Origin: DASUFH01 sp036274645
Lineage (GTDB): Bacteria > Acidobacteriota > Terriglobia > 20CM-2-55-15
NCBI GenBank assembly: GCA_036274645.1
Contig: DASUFH010000267.1
Span: 1-15,645 of the forward strand
Reading direction: 5' to 3'
DNA length: 15,645 nt
Position 1 is the first letter of the stretch. Each line of letters opens with the position of its first letter. The notes beneath the pieces are model-generated. The model made no database searches, had not been told where the DNA came from, and saw only the letters and a list, made by a program, of their open reading frames with translations. Below, in pieces: positions 1 to 7,807 of this stretch. The position numbers and the translations under genes are program-made.

Positions 1-173
1 TTCGTTAATTGTTGGCTGTTCACTATTAACTGCTTCACTTAAGAATTTGTTCGTTGATCGGTTTGTCGGCTGACGGCAAGTTGGCCGTGTGTCGCCTGAA
101 GGTTCGTTGGCGTATACGGAATGGCAAATTGTTAAGCAAAGCAGTTAATGGTGAACAGCCAACAATTAACGAA
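1..173. repeat. Long imperfect palindrome E1 (49-nt arms)
   Basis: Bases 1-49 and 125-173 are inverted copies of each other, matching at 45 of 49 positions by eye. The 75-base loop has no recognisable gene. The arm starts exactly at the window edge, so the element may continue to the left. The arms are AT-richer than the surrounding genes and made of words such as GTTGGCTGTTCAC and ATTAACTGC. The arm-loop-arm layout matches the inverted repeats at 1267-1414 and 2535-2684, although the arm sequence differs. No transposase or terminator T-run is attached. The likely identity is a non-autonomous palindromic element or the 3'-UTR structure of a gene lying to the left. Confidence 0.75.
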
Positions 174-196
174 TAAGTGGGGGAAGGACCGGGCGG

Positions 197-262
197 CCGA
201 GCGGACAATGAAAGAAGTCCAGCGGACAATCGACAACAGGCAATGGAAAATCAACAACCGGG
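197..262 (-). repeat. Solo repeat arm E2, inverted copy of the 2552-2598 arm
   Basis: Bases 205-251 are the reverse complement of 2552-2598 with 45 of 47 positions identical by eye, and weaker similarity continues on both sides to about 197 and 262. Here the arm appears once, without an adjacent inverted partner, whereas at 2535-2684 it appears as a paired hairpin. The two copies bracket the hydrolase and channel genes in opposite orientation. That makes this a dispersed intergenic repeat family rather than a chance palindrome. Confidence 0.8.
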
Positions 263-300
263 AAACGGGCATAAGACCGCCTCTGGCAGCGCGCTCTTCA

Positions 301-329
301 TTGCGTGAAGCGGCCAATTTTTCTATAGT
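301..329 (+). promoter_or_regulatory. Putative sigma-70-like promoter for the hydrolase gene
   Basis: A TTGCGT -35-like hexamer (301-306) and a TATAGT -10-like hexamer (324-329) are separated by 17 bases. Transcription would start about 20 bases before the ATG at 357, leaving room for the GGGAGG ribosome-binding site at 344-349. This is pattern recognition only. Confidence 0.45.
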
Positions 330-356
330 CGTGGCGCTCTTACGGGAGGACCGGCA

Positions 357-1262
357 ATGAGTGACATGACCAGAAGAGGCTTCGTCGGCGCAGCCATCAC
401 CGGCGTGACGGCGCCCGCAATCGGGCTGGGGGAGCAGGGGCCTGGCAGTTCAGCCCTCACGGTCCGGATCGAAAGCGACATTGTTTTCGGCAAGGGTGGG
501 GACATGGATCTGAACCTGGATGTCTACCGTCCGCCGGCCAACGCCACGCCCAAACGCATGGCGACGATCCACTTTCATGGAGGAGGATTTGCGGGAGGCA
601 GCAAGGAAACACTCGTCGACCGGATCAAACCGTATGCGGCGCTTGGTTATGTGGCCATCGCCGCCCAGTACCGGTTGTCGGGACAGGCAGGCTATCCCGC
701 GCTGATCCATGACGCCAAGGCCGCCATCCGCTGGACGCGCGCCAATGCCCGGACCCTCGGCATCGAGCCTGACCGGATCGGAGTTGTGGGTTATTCGGCC
801 GGAGGGTACCACGCGCTTTTCACCTCCGGAACCGCGGACCGGCCCGAGTTTGAAGGCAGCGGCGGCAATGCCGGCGTAAGTACAAAAACAGCCGTGTGCA
901 TCGCCTACTACCCGGCCACAAACGTCCTGGCCAGCATGCTCCCCGCCGGCAGCGACGCGGCGGCCCAGAAGGCTGCGAATGCGGCAACGTATATCGCCAC
1001 GGGATTCCCTCCCGTATTGATCTTTCACGGCATGAAAGACACGACGATTCCTGTCGAGAGCAGCAAACGGCTGGTCGAACAATTCCAGTCGGCCAACGTG
1101 CCGGTGGAGTTTCACGCCTTCGAGGGCGTGCCCCATGTTTTCGACAGCAATCCGGATTTTGCCGTCCAGGCCGCGCAACTCGCGGACTTTTTCATGGACC
1201 GGCACGTGCTCAATCCGCGGACCTATCCGCCGTTCCAACCAGGAGGAGGGAGACGCGGCTGA
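357..1262 (+). CDS. Tat-exported alpha/beta hydrolase (esterase/BD-FAE-like)
   Basis: 301 aa. This is probably a carboxylic-ester hydrolase that acts outside the cytoplasm. The N-terminus carries a twin-arginine motif, TRRGFVG at residues 5-11, followed by a short hydrophobic stretch. This suggests Tat export, although the hydrophobic part is modest. The oxyanion-hole motif HGGG is at 74-77, the nucleophile elbow GYSAGG places the catalytic serine at 147, and the remaining triad residues fit Asp228 (HGMKD) and His260 (VPHVF). Length and motif order match the HSL/BD-FAE esterase group; peptidase activity of the S9 type is less likely at this size. GGGAGG lies 8 bases before the ATG, which supports this start; an ATG at codon 4 is the alternative. 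The substrate cannot be read from the sequence. The gene stands alone, flanked by repeats on both sides, and a long palindrome starts 5 bases after its stop codon. Confidence 0.88.
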   Translation: MSDMTRRGFVGAAITGVTAPAIGLGEQGPGSSALTVRIESDIVFGKGGDMDLNLDVYRPPANATPKRMATIHFHGGGFAGGSKETLVDRIKPYAALGYVAIAAQYRLSGQAGYPALIHDAKAAIRWTRANARTLGIEPDRIGVVGYSAGGYHALFTSGTADRPEFEGSGGNAGVSTKTAVCIAYYPATNVLASMLPAGSDAAAQKAANAATYIATGFPPVLIFHGMKDTTIPVESSKRLVEQFQSANVPVEFHAFEGVPHVFDSNPDFAVQAAQLADFFMDRHVLNPRTYPPFQPGGGRRG

Positions 1263-1266
1263 CGAA

Positions 1267-1414
1267 TTCCCCTCGGCTGTCAAATGTCCAATGTTGTGCT
1301 GTCCAATGTCGAATGGACCTGACCGGATTCCCCACTTACTCAAACGCTCCCGGAAGGAATTGGGTCAGTGGGGCAGCGGGCCAACTACATTGGACATTCA
1401 ACAGCCGATGGGAA
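1267..1414. repeat. Long inverted repeat E3 directly after the hydrolase stop
   Basis: Bases 1267-1294 and 1387-1414 are inverted copies with 25 of 28 positions matching. The loop is 92 bases and repeats the word TGTCCAATG. The left arm starts 5 bases after the stop codon, so a hydrolase transcript reading through would end in a large stem-loop. There is no T-run, so this is not a classical rho-independent terminator. Together with 1415-1499 it fills the 237-base gap before the channel gene; I see no gene in the gap. Confidence 0.75.
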
Positions 1415-1499
1415 CGTAAAAATCTTCCGCTGCGGATTCGATGGTTCCTTCCGCAATTGCTAGGAAGCTGCGCCCTTTTTTCCCAATAATGGAACTCTG

Positions 1500-2525
1500 A
1501 TGCCACCGCCGTTACGCCGCCTGTTGATCGTCATGGCCCTGATGTCGGGCCTGCTGCTGTTCGGAACACTCGGATTTCACTGGGTGGAAGGCTGGAGCCT
1601 TTTCGACGGTTTCTACATGGCTCTGATGACGCTGACGACGGTCGGCTACGGCGAAGTCCATCCGTTGTCGTTCGGCGGACGGATGGTGGCCTCGGCTCTG
1701 ATGCTGGGTGGCGTCGTGGCGGTATTCATCTCGATCGGCCTGCTGGTCGATATCATCGTCAAGCTGGAACTCGCCAACCAGTTCGGCCGGAAACGGAGAC
1801 AGCGCATGATGGAGAAATTGTCGGGTCACTACATTGTTTGCGGCGCGGGACGCGTGGGACGAAGCGTCGTGCACGAACTCAAGCGCAGCGGCGGTTCCGT
1901 GTTGCTGGTGGACAGCGATTCGAAACGGGCAGAATGGGGGGTTCAGGAAGGGATTCCCACCCTGGTGGCCGACGCCACTCAGGACGACACGCTGCGCAGG
2001 GCGCGCATTGCGGAGGCGAAAGGACTGGTGGCCGCCATCGGCAGCGACGCGGAAAACGTCTACGTCACCCTTTCCGCCCATGTCCTCAACCCCGACCTCA
2101 TCATCGCCGCGCGGGCCAGCGATGAGCAGGCGGAAGCCAAGCTGCGCCGCGCCGGCGCCACGACCGTGTTGACGCCCTACACCTTTATCGGTCACCGACT
2201 TGCCCAATCGATACTCCGTCCGCACGTTCTGAGCTTTCTCGACGTGGCGTCCGCGTTTGCAGGCAACGGCGATCTGGCGATCGAAACTGAACAGATTCAC
2301 GTCTCTTCCGCCAGTTCGCTCTGCGGCCAGACGCTTGAAGGCTCCCGCATGCGCCAGAACTACGGCGTTATCGTTCTTGCCCTGAAGAAGGCTGATGGAG
2401 CCATGCGCTTCAATCCCGACGGTTCCGCCCGCATCGAACCTGGCGACGTTCTTATCGCCATGGGAGAACGCGCGCAATTCAAGCGGATCGCCGAGGAAAC
2501 GAAGACAGAAGTCACGCGGCCCTGA
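1500..2525 (+). CDS. Two-TM potassium channel with RCK (TrkA-N/TrkA-C) domain
   Basis: 341 aa inner-membrane channel protein. TM1 spans about residues 7-27. The pore helix and selectivity filter follow, with TVGYG at 47-51, the potassium-channel signature. TM2 spans about 62-86. A basic linker (RKRRQR, around 97-102) leads into a cytoplasmic RCK/TrkA-N Rossmann domain with its nucleotide-binding glycines in GAGRVG (115-120) and an acidic residue (Asp138) at the end of the second strand. A TrkA-C domain covers roughly 245-335. The architecture and length resemble MthK-type ligand-gated channels (ion_trans_2 + RCK). The ligand (calcium, nucleotide or other) cannot be told from the sequence. The ATG at 1500 has no good Shine-Dalgarno, but TM1 begins right after it, so a later start is unlikely. 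The gene is monocistronic and lies between two long inverted repeats. Confidence 0.93.
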   Translation: MPPPLRRLLIVMALMSGLLLFGTLGFHWVEGWSLFDGFYMALMTLTTVGYGEVHPLSFGGRMVASALMLGGVVAVFISIGLLVDIIVKLELANQFGRKRRQRMMEKLSGHYIVCGAGRVGRSVVHELKRSGGSVLLVDSDSKRAEWGVQEGIPTLVADATQDDTLRRARIAEAKGLVAAIGSDAENVYVTLSAHVLNPDLIIAARASDEQAEAKLRRAGATTVLTPYTFIGHRLAQSILRPHVLSFLDVASAFAGNGDLAIETEQIHVSSASSLCGQTLEGSRMRQNYGVIVLALKKADGAMRFNPDGSARIEPGDVLIAMGERAQFKRIAEETKTEVTRP

Positions 2526-2534
2526 CCTCGCGGT

Positions 2535-2684
2535 TTCTCCCCCGGTTTTCCATTTTCCATTGCCTGTTGTGGATTGTCCGATGGACTTCTTTCATTGTGC
2601 GCTGGCTGGCTTGCCGCAACGAACAATGAAAGAGTCCATTTCAAAATCCACAACAGGCAATGGAAAATGGAAAACCGGGGAGAA
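2535..2684. repeat. Near-perfect long hairpin E4 after the channel gene
   Basis: The arms are 2535-2598 and 2623-2684. The inner 36 bases of each outer segment (2540-2575 against 2645-2680) are perfectly complementary. The part next to the loop (2581-2598 against 2623-2639) pairs with a one-base bulge; the middle is less well matched. The loop is 24 bases (2599-2622). The left arm starts 9 bases after the channel stop codon. The left arm recurs inverted at 205-251. The hairpin could shield or end the channel transcript, but no T-run follows. It occupies most of the 244-base gap between the channel and the next gene. Confidence 0.9.
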
Positions 2685-2740
2685 CCGAGACGGCGACCCT
2701 CAAACAGGTGATGGCAAATGGAGCGCCGGGTGGCCCCGTG

Positions 2741-2749
2741 TGCTATGAT
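2741..2749 (+). promoter_or_regulatory. Putative extended -10 promoter (TGCTATGAT)
   Basis: TGC followed by TATGAT (2744-2749) has the extended -10 form. There is no convincing -35 hexamer 17 bases upstream, as is tolerated with extended -10 promoters. Transcription would begin about 13 bases before the ATG at 2770. Confidence 0.4.
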
Positions 2750-2769
2750 CCCGCCCTGGGTCTGAAGTC

Positions 2770-3099
2770 ATGAAACGCCTTTTTGTGACCACGTTCGCCA
2801 CTCTGTACACACTCGCCTTGATTGTGGGTGGCGTCGATCGGACATCCAACTGGGCCACGGAAAAGACGAAAGCGGCCATCGAAAAGGCGTCGGGTCCCGG
2901 CGTTCGCGCCCAACGGGAGGCGCCCAAGCGGCATCCCAACCGGCGTATCCTGCAGAGCCAGTTTGTGGTGGCCCCTCCAGGTTTCGAGTCTGAAGTTGCG
3001 TTGGCATCGACTCCGCATAACATCCACGCTGCAATGACCGCCGTCTGGCGGCTCGACGGCGCGCCGGCTCCATCCCGGGCGCCACCGTCTCTCGCCTAG
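2770..3099 (+). CDS. Small membrane-anchored or secreted protein, unknown
   Basis: 109 aa; no family recognised. Residues 1-4 are positively charged (MKRL) and about 5-21 are hydrophobic (VTTFATLYTLALIVGG), which could be a signal anchor or a signal peptide without a clear cleavage site. The remainder is hydrophilic, basic and Pro/Ala-rich with no cysteine. The putative promoter at 2741-2749 and the hydrophobic N-terminus support it over the overlapping antisense frames. It lies 48 bases upstream of the efflux operon on the same strand, so it could be co-transcribed with the pump, but nothing in its sequence ties it to efflux. Coding potential is moderate, and the C-terminal third looks like weakly constrained sequence. 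Confidence 0.5.
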   Translation: MKRLFVTTFATLYTLALIVGGVDRTSNWATEKTKAAIEKASGPGVRAQREAPKRHPNRRILQSQFVVAPPGFESEVALASTPHNIHAAMTAVWRLDGAPAPSRAPPSLA

Positions 3100-3147
3100 C
3101 ATCGTCCCCGTTTCCGGACCGACACCACACAATCAGGTAACGACAAC

Positions 3148-4605
3148 ATGGACACGAAGCCCGAAGTCACTCCGGGGGAAGAGCCCGTTCAAGACCCCGT
3201 ATCGGAAGTTCCAGCCGCAACAAGACCCGCCAGGAGCATGGCCTGGCTGCTGATCATCGCCGCGCTGGCCGGCGGCGCATACTGGCGCCGGGAAGCCGTC
3301 ATGAGCATCATCGGCTGGGCGGGAAACGCCAGCGCCGAAAAGAATGGCCGCGGAGGCGCCGGCGCCCGGGGAGGCCGGGCCGAGGTTCCCGTGCGGTTTG
3401 CCCGTCTGGAACGGATCGCCATCCAGCGCCAGGTGGATCTTTCCGGAACGCTGGCCGCGCTGGACCAGACCCGCGTCTCGAGCGAAGTCGCCGGCGTTAT
3501 TCGGGACCTGAACATGGAACTCGGGCAGGAAGTCACCGCCGGCCAGGTCCTGATTCAACTCGATACCCGCGAACTCGAACTGGCGCGCGCGCGGGCAGAG
3601 AGTTCGCTCCGGCAGATTGAAGCGCAGTTGGGCATCGTGAGCGGCAGCCTGAACGGCCCCGAAACGCCCGTCATGCCCGCCGATGACCAGGTTGCCGCCG
3701 TGCGCACCGCGACCGCCAACCGCGACGATGCCCGCGCGCAATTCAAACGCGCCGACGAACTCTATTCCAAGGGACTGATCCCCCGGGCCGATCATGAGAC
3801 GTCCCAGACGCGGCTGAAGGTCGCCGAAGCCGCCCTCCAGTCCGCCATCGAAAACGTCCACGCGTCGAAGGCGACCATCGAAGACCGCCGCGCGTCCTAC
3901 CAGCTGGCGCAGAAGAAACTGGAAGACGCCACCATCCGCGCTCCCATGGGCGGATCGATCTCCGAACGCCTCGTGGCCCGGGGTGAATACATCCGGGAAA
4001 ACACGCAGGTGGCCACGATCGTCCAGACCCAGATGCTGAAGCTTCGCACCGCCGTCCAGGAGCGATACGCCAATCTGATACGACCCGGCCTTCGGGTCCA
4101 GTTTCGAGTGGAGCCCTATCCGGACCGCCTGTTCGAAGGGAAGATCGCCAACATCAGTCCCGCCATTGACCAGGACAGCCGCACCTTTCCGGTTGAAGTC
4201 CTCGTCGACAACGCCCAGAACAGACTCAAGCCCGGCCTTTTTGCCACGGGCTCGATCCTGACGCATCGCGATATGAGCGTTCTCGCCGTGCCGGAAGACG
4301 CGGTATCGATCCTGGCCGGAGTGTCTTCGGTTTACATCATCGAAAACGGCGTGATCAAACAACAGTCCGTCACGCTCGGCGCGCAGGAAGGACGGTTCTA
4401 CGAAGTCATCGACGGACTCGAAGGCAGCGAAACCCTCGCCGCCAGCAATCTGAGCCAGCTCGTCAGCGGGGATCGCGTCAGCGAAGCGCGCATGGAAGCA
4501 AACACCACCACGCCCCCGGTCATCGGCGATACCGGCAGCGGACGTGGCGGGTCCGGACGCGGCGACGGAGTTCGCGGAGAGCGGGAGCGGGGAGGCGCGC
4601 GATGA
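3148..4605 (+). CDS. RND efflux periplasmic adaptor subunit (HlyD/AcrA family)
   Basis: 485 aa. This is the membrane-fusion protein that bridges the inner-membrane pump and the outer-membrane channel. A Pro/Glu-rich cytoplasmic N-terminus (1-29) precedes one hydrophobic anchor at about 31-46; there is no lipobox cysteine, so it is anchored by the helix. A Gly/Arg-rich linker follows (about 66-77). The first lipoyl half contains SSEVAGVI and GQEVTAGQVLIQLDTREL. A long alpha-helical hairpin (about 150-260) precedes the second lipoyl half (DATIRAPMGGSISERLV). Beta-barrel and membrane-proximal domains run to about 450. The last 20 or so residues are a Gly/Arg/Ser low-complexity tail, unusual for the family. 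Its TGA overlaps the ATG of the pump gene (ATGA), indicating translational coupling. An AGG about 10 bases before the ATG is the only weak ribosome-binding site. Confidence 0.93.
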   Translation: MDTKPEVTPGEEPVQDPVSEVPAATRPARSMAWLLIIAALAGGAYWRREAVMSIIGWAGNASAEKNGRGGAGARGGRAEVPVRFARLERIAIQRQVDLSGTLAALDQTRVSSEVAGVIRDLNMELGQEVTAGQVLIQLDTRELELARARAESSLRQIEAQLGIVSGSLNGPETPVMPADDQVAAVRTATANRDDARAQFKRADELYSKGLIPRADHETSQTRLKVAEAALQSAIENVHASKATIEDRRASYQLAQKKLEDATIRAPMGGSISERLVARGEYIRENTQVATIVQTQMLKLRTAVQERYANLIRPGLRVQFRVEPYPDRLFEGKIANISPAIDQDSRTFPVEVLVDNAQNRLKPGLFATGSILTHRDMSVLAVPEDAVSILAGVSSVYIIENGVIKQQSVTLGAQEGRFYEVIDGLEGSETLAASNLSQLVSGDRVSEARMEANTTTPPVIGDTGSGRGGSGRGDGVRGERERGGAR

Positions 4606-7600
4606 AGATTGCCGACGTCTCCATCCGCCGACCGGTCTTCGCGTTCATGATGTCGCTGGCGCTGATAACGATTGGCGCCTTCTCTTACAAGGATCTTGGC
4701 GTGGATCTCATGCCGAAGACCGACCTTCCCAACGTCAACGTCAACATCGGGCTGCCCGGCGCCAGCGCGGAGGAAGTCGAATCCCAGATCACCAAGCCGG
4801 TCGAGGCGGCGCTGAACTCGATCGCCGGCATCGACGAGTTGCGCACGACGTCCAATCAGGGCAATTCCAACACGAACATCACCTTCACGCTGGAAAAGCC
4901 GATTGACGTCGCGGTCCAGGACGTCCGCGACAAGATCGGCCCGATCGTCCGCAACCTTCCCAACAACGCCACTCCCCCCGTCATTCAGAAATCCGATCCC
5001 GACTCGGCGCCGGTCCTGACGCTCGCCATGTACGGCGGACGTGATCTGAAGGAACTGACCGGCATCGTCGACAAGAACATCAAGCAGGTGATCGAAACGG
5101 TCAACGGGGTTGCCGACGTCCAGTTCTCCGGCGACCGCCGGCGCCAGATCCAGCTGCTGCTCGACGCGGATCGGATGAACGCCTATGGCGTTTCGGTCGA
5201 TCAGGTGCGGCTGGCCGTGCAACGGCAGAATATCGAGGTTCCCGGCGGCACGTTCATCTCGGGCCCGTCGGAGATCGCGCTACGCACGCTGGGACGCATT
5301 GAAAACGTCAAGGATTTCAATCGCGTCATCCTGTCGCAGCGCGACGGCAGAACCGTGACGTTCGGCGACATTGGCCGTGTCGTCGATACCGTCGAACAGG
5401 TCCGGAGTGTCGCCCGCGTGGACGGACAGAACGCCGTGTCGCTGTCGATCTACAAACAGACCGGATCGAATACGGTTTCCGTGGTCGACGACATCATGCG
5501 GCGCCTCGAGACCATCAAGGAAACGCTGCCAAACGACATCAATGTCGTCGTGCGGCGCGACCAGTCCGTCTTCATCCGCCGGTCGATCGAAGACATCCAG
5601 CACCACCTGATTCTCGGGAGCCTGCTGGCGGCCATTGTGGTGTTCCTCTTCCTGCGCAATATCCGCAGCACCATCATCGCAGCCGTGGCGATTCCGGTGT
5701 CTTTGATCGGAACGTTCGGCGTGATGCGGGCGATGGGCATGACCCTCAACAACATGACGCTGCTCGCCCTTTCGCTGGCCACCGGTATCGTCATCGACGA
5801 CGCGATCGTCGTGCTGGAAAACATTTTCCGGTACGTGGAAGAGAAAGGCATGACGCCCCGGGAAGCCGCGTCGGAGGCGACGGCCGAAATCGGACTGGCC
5901 GTGCTGGCGACGACACTGTCGCTGGTGGTTATTTTCCTGCCGGTCGTCTTCATTACCGGACAGATCGGCCAATACCTGCTGGCGTTCGGGGTCGTTTCGG
6001 TGTCCGCCATCATGCTCTCCATGTTCGTTTCGTTCACGCTGACGCCGGCCATGTGCGCCACCTGGCTGCGCTCCGCCGACGCCGGCGGACACACCGGCCA
6101 GTCGAAGTCCCAGGGATTTTACGCATGGATGGACCGGCAATACGGAAGGCTTCTCACCTTCAGCCTCCGCCATCGCGCGCTGATGCTGTTGATCGGCGCG
6201 GCGGTGACCGCCTCCGCCGTGGCGCTCTATCCTCGCGTGGGAACGGAGCTGGTCCCAGAAGACGACCAGGGGGAATTCAATATCAGCGTGAACCTGCCCA
6301 CCGGAACCAGCTTTGAGCGGACGCAGGAATACTTCAAAGACCTCGAGCCGATGCTGCAGCAACTGCCCGCGGTACAGACGGTGTTCACCAACATCAACGC
6401 CGGCGGCGCGCAGTACTTCGTCGGAATGACTCCGCTGGAAGAGCGCGCGATCTCGCAGCAGGAACTGATCCGGCAGGCGCGCGCGCTGATCCGTTCGAAG
6501 TATCCGGGGATCCGGTCCAACGTCAACGGAGGGACGGACCTCTCCGGCGCGTCGACCGCCGGCAACTCCAACCGGGGCGGCGGCCAGACCCAGGGAGGCA
6601 ACCGGCTGCAGTTGCTTGTCCAGGGACCGGACATCGCGCAACTCCAGGTTTATGTTCCCCAGTTGATCGAGAAGCTGCAGGACATTCCGGGCCTGGCCGA
6701 GGTCAACACGAACCTGCAGCCGACACAGCCGGAGTTGCGGGTCGAAGTGGACCGGGTACGAGCGGCCGACCTGGGCGTATCGATCGATTCGCTGGCCGCC
6801 AATGTCCGCACCCTCGTGGGCGGAGATCTGATCTCGACGTTGCGGGACGGCGACGAGCAATACGACGTACAGCTCCGGCTGGACGAAGCGTTCCGCAACG
6901 ATCCCGTCCGCATGGGCAACCTTCCGATCGCGTCGTCCACCCAGAAGCTCGTGCGCCTGAACGACGTCGCGCGCCTGAAGTCCGACAACGGTCCGGCCCG
7001 CATCGACCGCTACAACCGTCAGCGGAACTTCGGCATTTTCGCCAACCTCGACAAGCTTCCCCTCGGCGAAGCCGTGGCGGCCGCGCAGCAGAAAATAAAC
7101 GAACTCGATTTGAAGCCGGGTTATCGGGTGGTCTTCTCCGGAAGCGCCCGCACGCTGGCGACCGCCTCAAATGACTTCACACTCGCCATGCTGCTCGCCG
7201 TGGCCTTCATCTATATGGTGCTGGCATCCCAGTTCAACAGTCTTGTCCACCCGTTCACGATCATGACCTCGCTGCCGCTGAGCCTGCCCGCCGGACTGCT
7301 CGCGCTGCTGCTCTTCGGCCACACGTTGAACATCTACAGCGGGATCGGCATGCTCATGCTGTTCGGAATCGTGAAAAAGAATTCGATCCTGCAGGTCGAT
7401 TACACCAACGCGCTGCGCGAGGGCGGCATGAACCGCACCGAGGCGCTGATCGCGGCCAACCATGTCCGGCTGCGACCCATCCTGATGACGACGATTTCGA
7501 TCGTCGCCGGCATGCTTCCCATCGCGCTGGGACGCGGATCGGGCGCCGGATCGCGGGCGTCCATGGCCATTACGATTATTGGCGGACAGATGTTGTGTCT

Positions 7601-7760
7601 GCTCCTCACGCTGCTGATCACTCCGGTTGTGTATTCCTACTTCGACGACCTGCGCAACTGGAAGACATTCCACTGGCCCGCCCGCGCGCGGGCGCCGCGG
7701 GAAACCCCGGAGGGCCGCGCCGCCGGAGCGCGCCAGGGCCAGGCCGGAGCAGGACATTGA
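4602..7760 (+). CDS. RND multidrug efflux pump, inner-membrane subunit (AcrB/HAE1)
   Basis: 1052 aa, the usual length of AcrB-like trimeric proton/drug antiporters. TM1 is at about 13-31, the first porter region follows, TM2-6 lie at about 335-485, TM7 at about 526-545, and TM8-12 at about 858-1025. The proton-relay residues are all present: Asp399-Asp400 in TM4 (VIDDAIVVLEN), Lys926 in TM10 (VKKNSILQ) and Arg958 in TM11 (RPILMT). By family knowledge they correspond to AcrB D407, D408, K940 and R971, so the pump should be functional. The RRPVFAF start is typical. A Gly/Asn-rich insertion sits in the second porter domain (about 640-665). The last 28 residues are a charged Ala/Gly/Arg tail. GGAGG at 4591-4595 lies 6 bases before the ATG. 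The substrate range is unknown, and no TetR- or MarR-like regulator is nearby. Confidence 0.97.
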   Translation: MKIADVSIRRPVFAFMMSLALITIGAFSYKDLGVDLMPKTDLPNVNVNIGLPGASAEEVESQITKPVEAALNSIAGIDELRTTSNQGNSNTNITFTLEKPIDVAVQDVRDKIGPIVRNLPNNATPPVIQKSDPDSAPVLTLAMYGGRDLKELTGIVDKNIKQVIETVNGVADVQFSGDRRRQIQLLLDADRMNAYGVSVDQVRLAVQRQNIEVPGGTFISGPSEIALRTLGRIENVKDFNRVILSQRDGRTVTFGDIGRVVDTVEQVRSVARVDGQNAVSLSIYKQTGSNTVSVVDDIMRRLETIKETLPNDINVVVRRDQSVFIRRSIEDIQHHLILGSLLAAIVVFLFLRNIRSTIIAAVAIPVSLIGTFGVMRAMGMTLNNMTLLALSLATGIVIDDAIVVLENIFRYVEEKGMTPREAASEATAEIGLAVLATTLSLVVIFLPVVFITGQIGQYLLAFGVVSVSAIMLSMFVSFTLTPAMCATWLRSADAGGHTGQSKSQGFYAWMDRQYGRLLTFSLRHRALMLLIGAAVTASAVALYPRVGTELVPEDDQGEFNISVNLPTGTSFERTQEYFKDLEPMLQQLPAVQTVFTNINAGGAQYFVGMTPLEERAISQQELIRQARALIRSKYPGIRSNVNGGTDLSGASTAGNSNRGGGQTQGGNRLQLLVQGPDIAQLQVYVPQLIEKLQDIPGLAEVNTNLQPTQPELRVEVDRVRAADLGVSIDSLAANVRTLVGGDLISTLRDGDEQYDVQLRLDEAFRNDPVRMGNLPIASSTQKLVRLNDVARLKSDNGPARIDRYNRQRNFGIFANLDKLPLGEAVAAAQQKINELDLKPGYRVVFSGSARTLATASNDFTLAMLLAVAFIYMVLASQFNSLVHPFTIMTSLPLSLPAGLLALLLFGHTLNIYSGIGMLMLFGIVKKNSILQVDYTNALREGGMNRTEALIAANHVRLRPILMTTISIVAGMLPIALGRGSGAGSRASMAITIIGGQMLCLLLTLLITPVVYSYFDDLRNWKTFHWPARARAPRETPEGRAAGARQGQAGAGH

Positions 7761-7807
7761 AACAAACAATCGGGCGAACTTTTAGGCAATCGTTGGAGTA
7801 TCCATCC

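Noticed and set aside
450..1343. 297-codon open frame on the minus strand opposite the hydrolase
   Set aside because: It is antisense to a gene with clear catalytic motifs; the composition (His/Arg/Gly-rich) is typical of a high-GC shadow frame.
1485..1490. AATAAT as a -10 box for a leaderless channel gene
   Set aside because: The hexamer is non-consensus and no -35 is visible; the spacing to the ATG (9 bases) is suggestive but too weak to list.
5280..6860. 526-codon minus-strand open frame inside the RND pump
   Set aside because: Shadow of a well-conserved gene; no domain recognised and no start signals.
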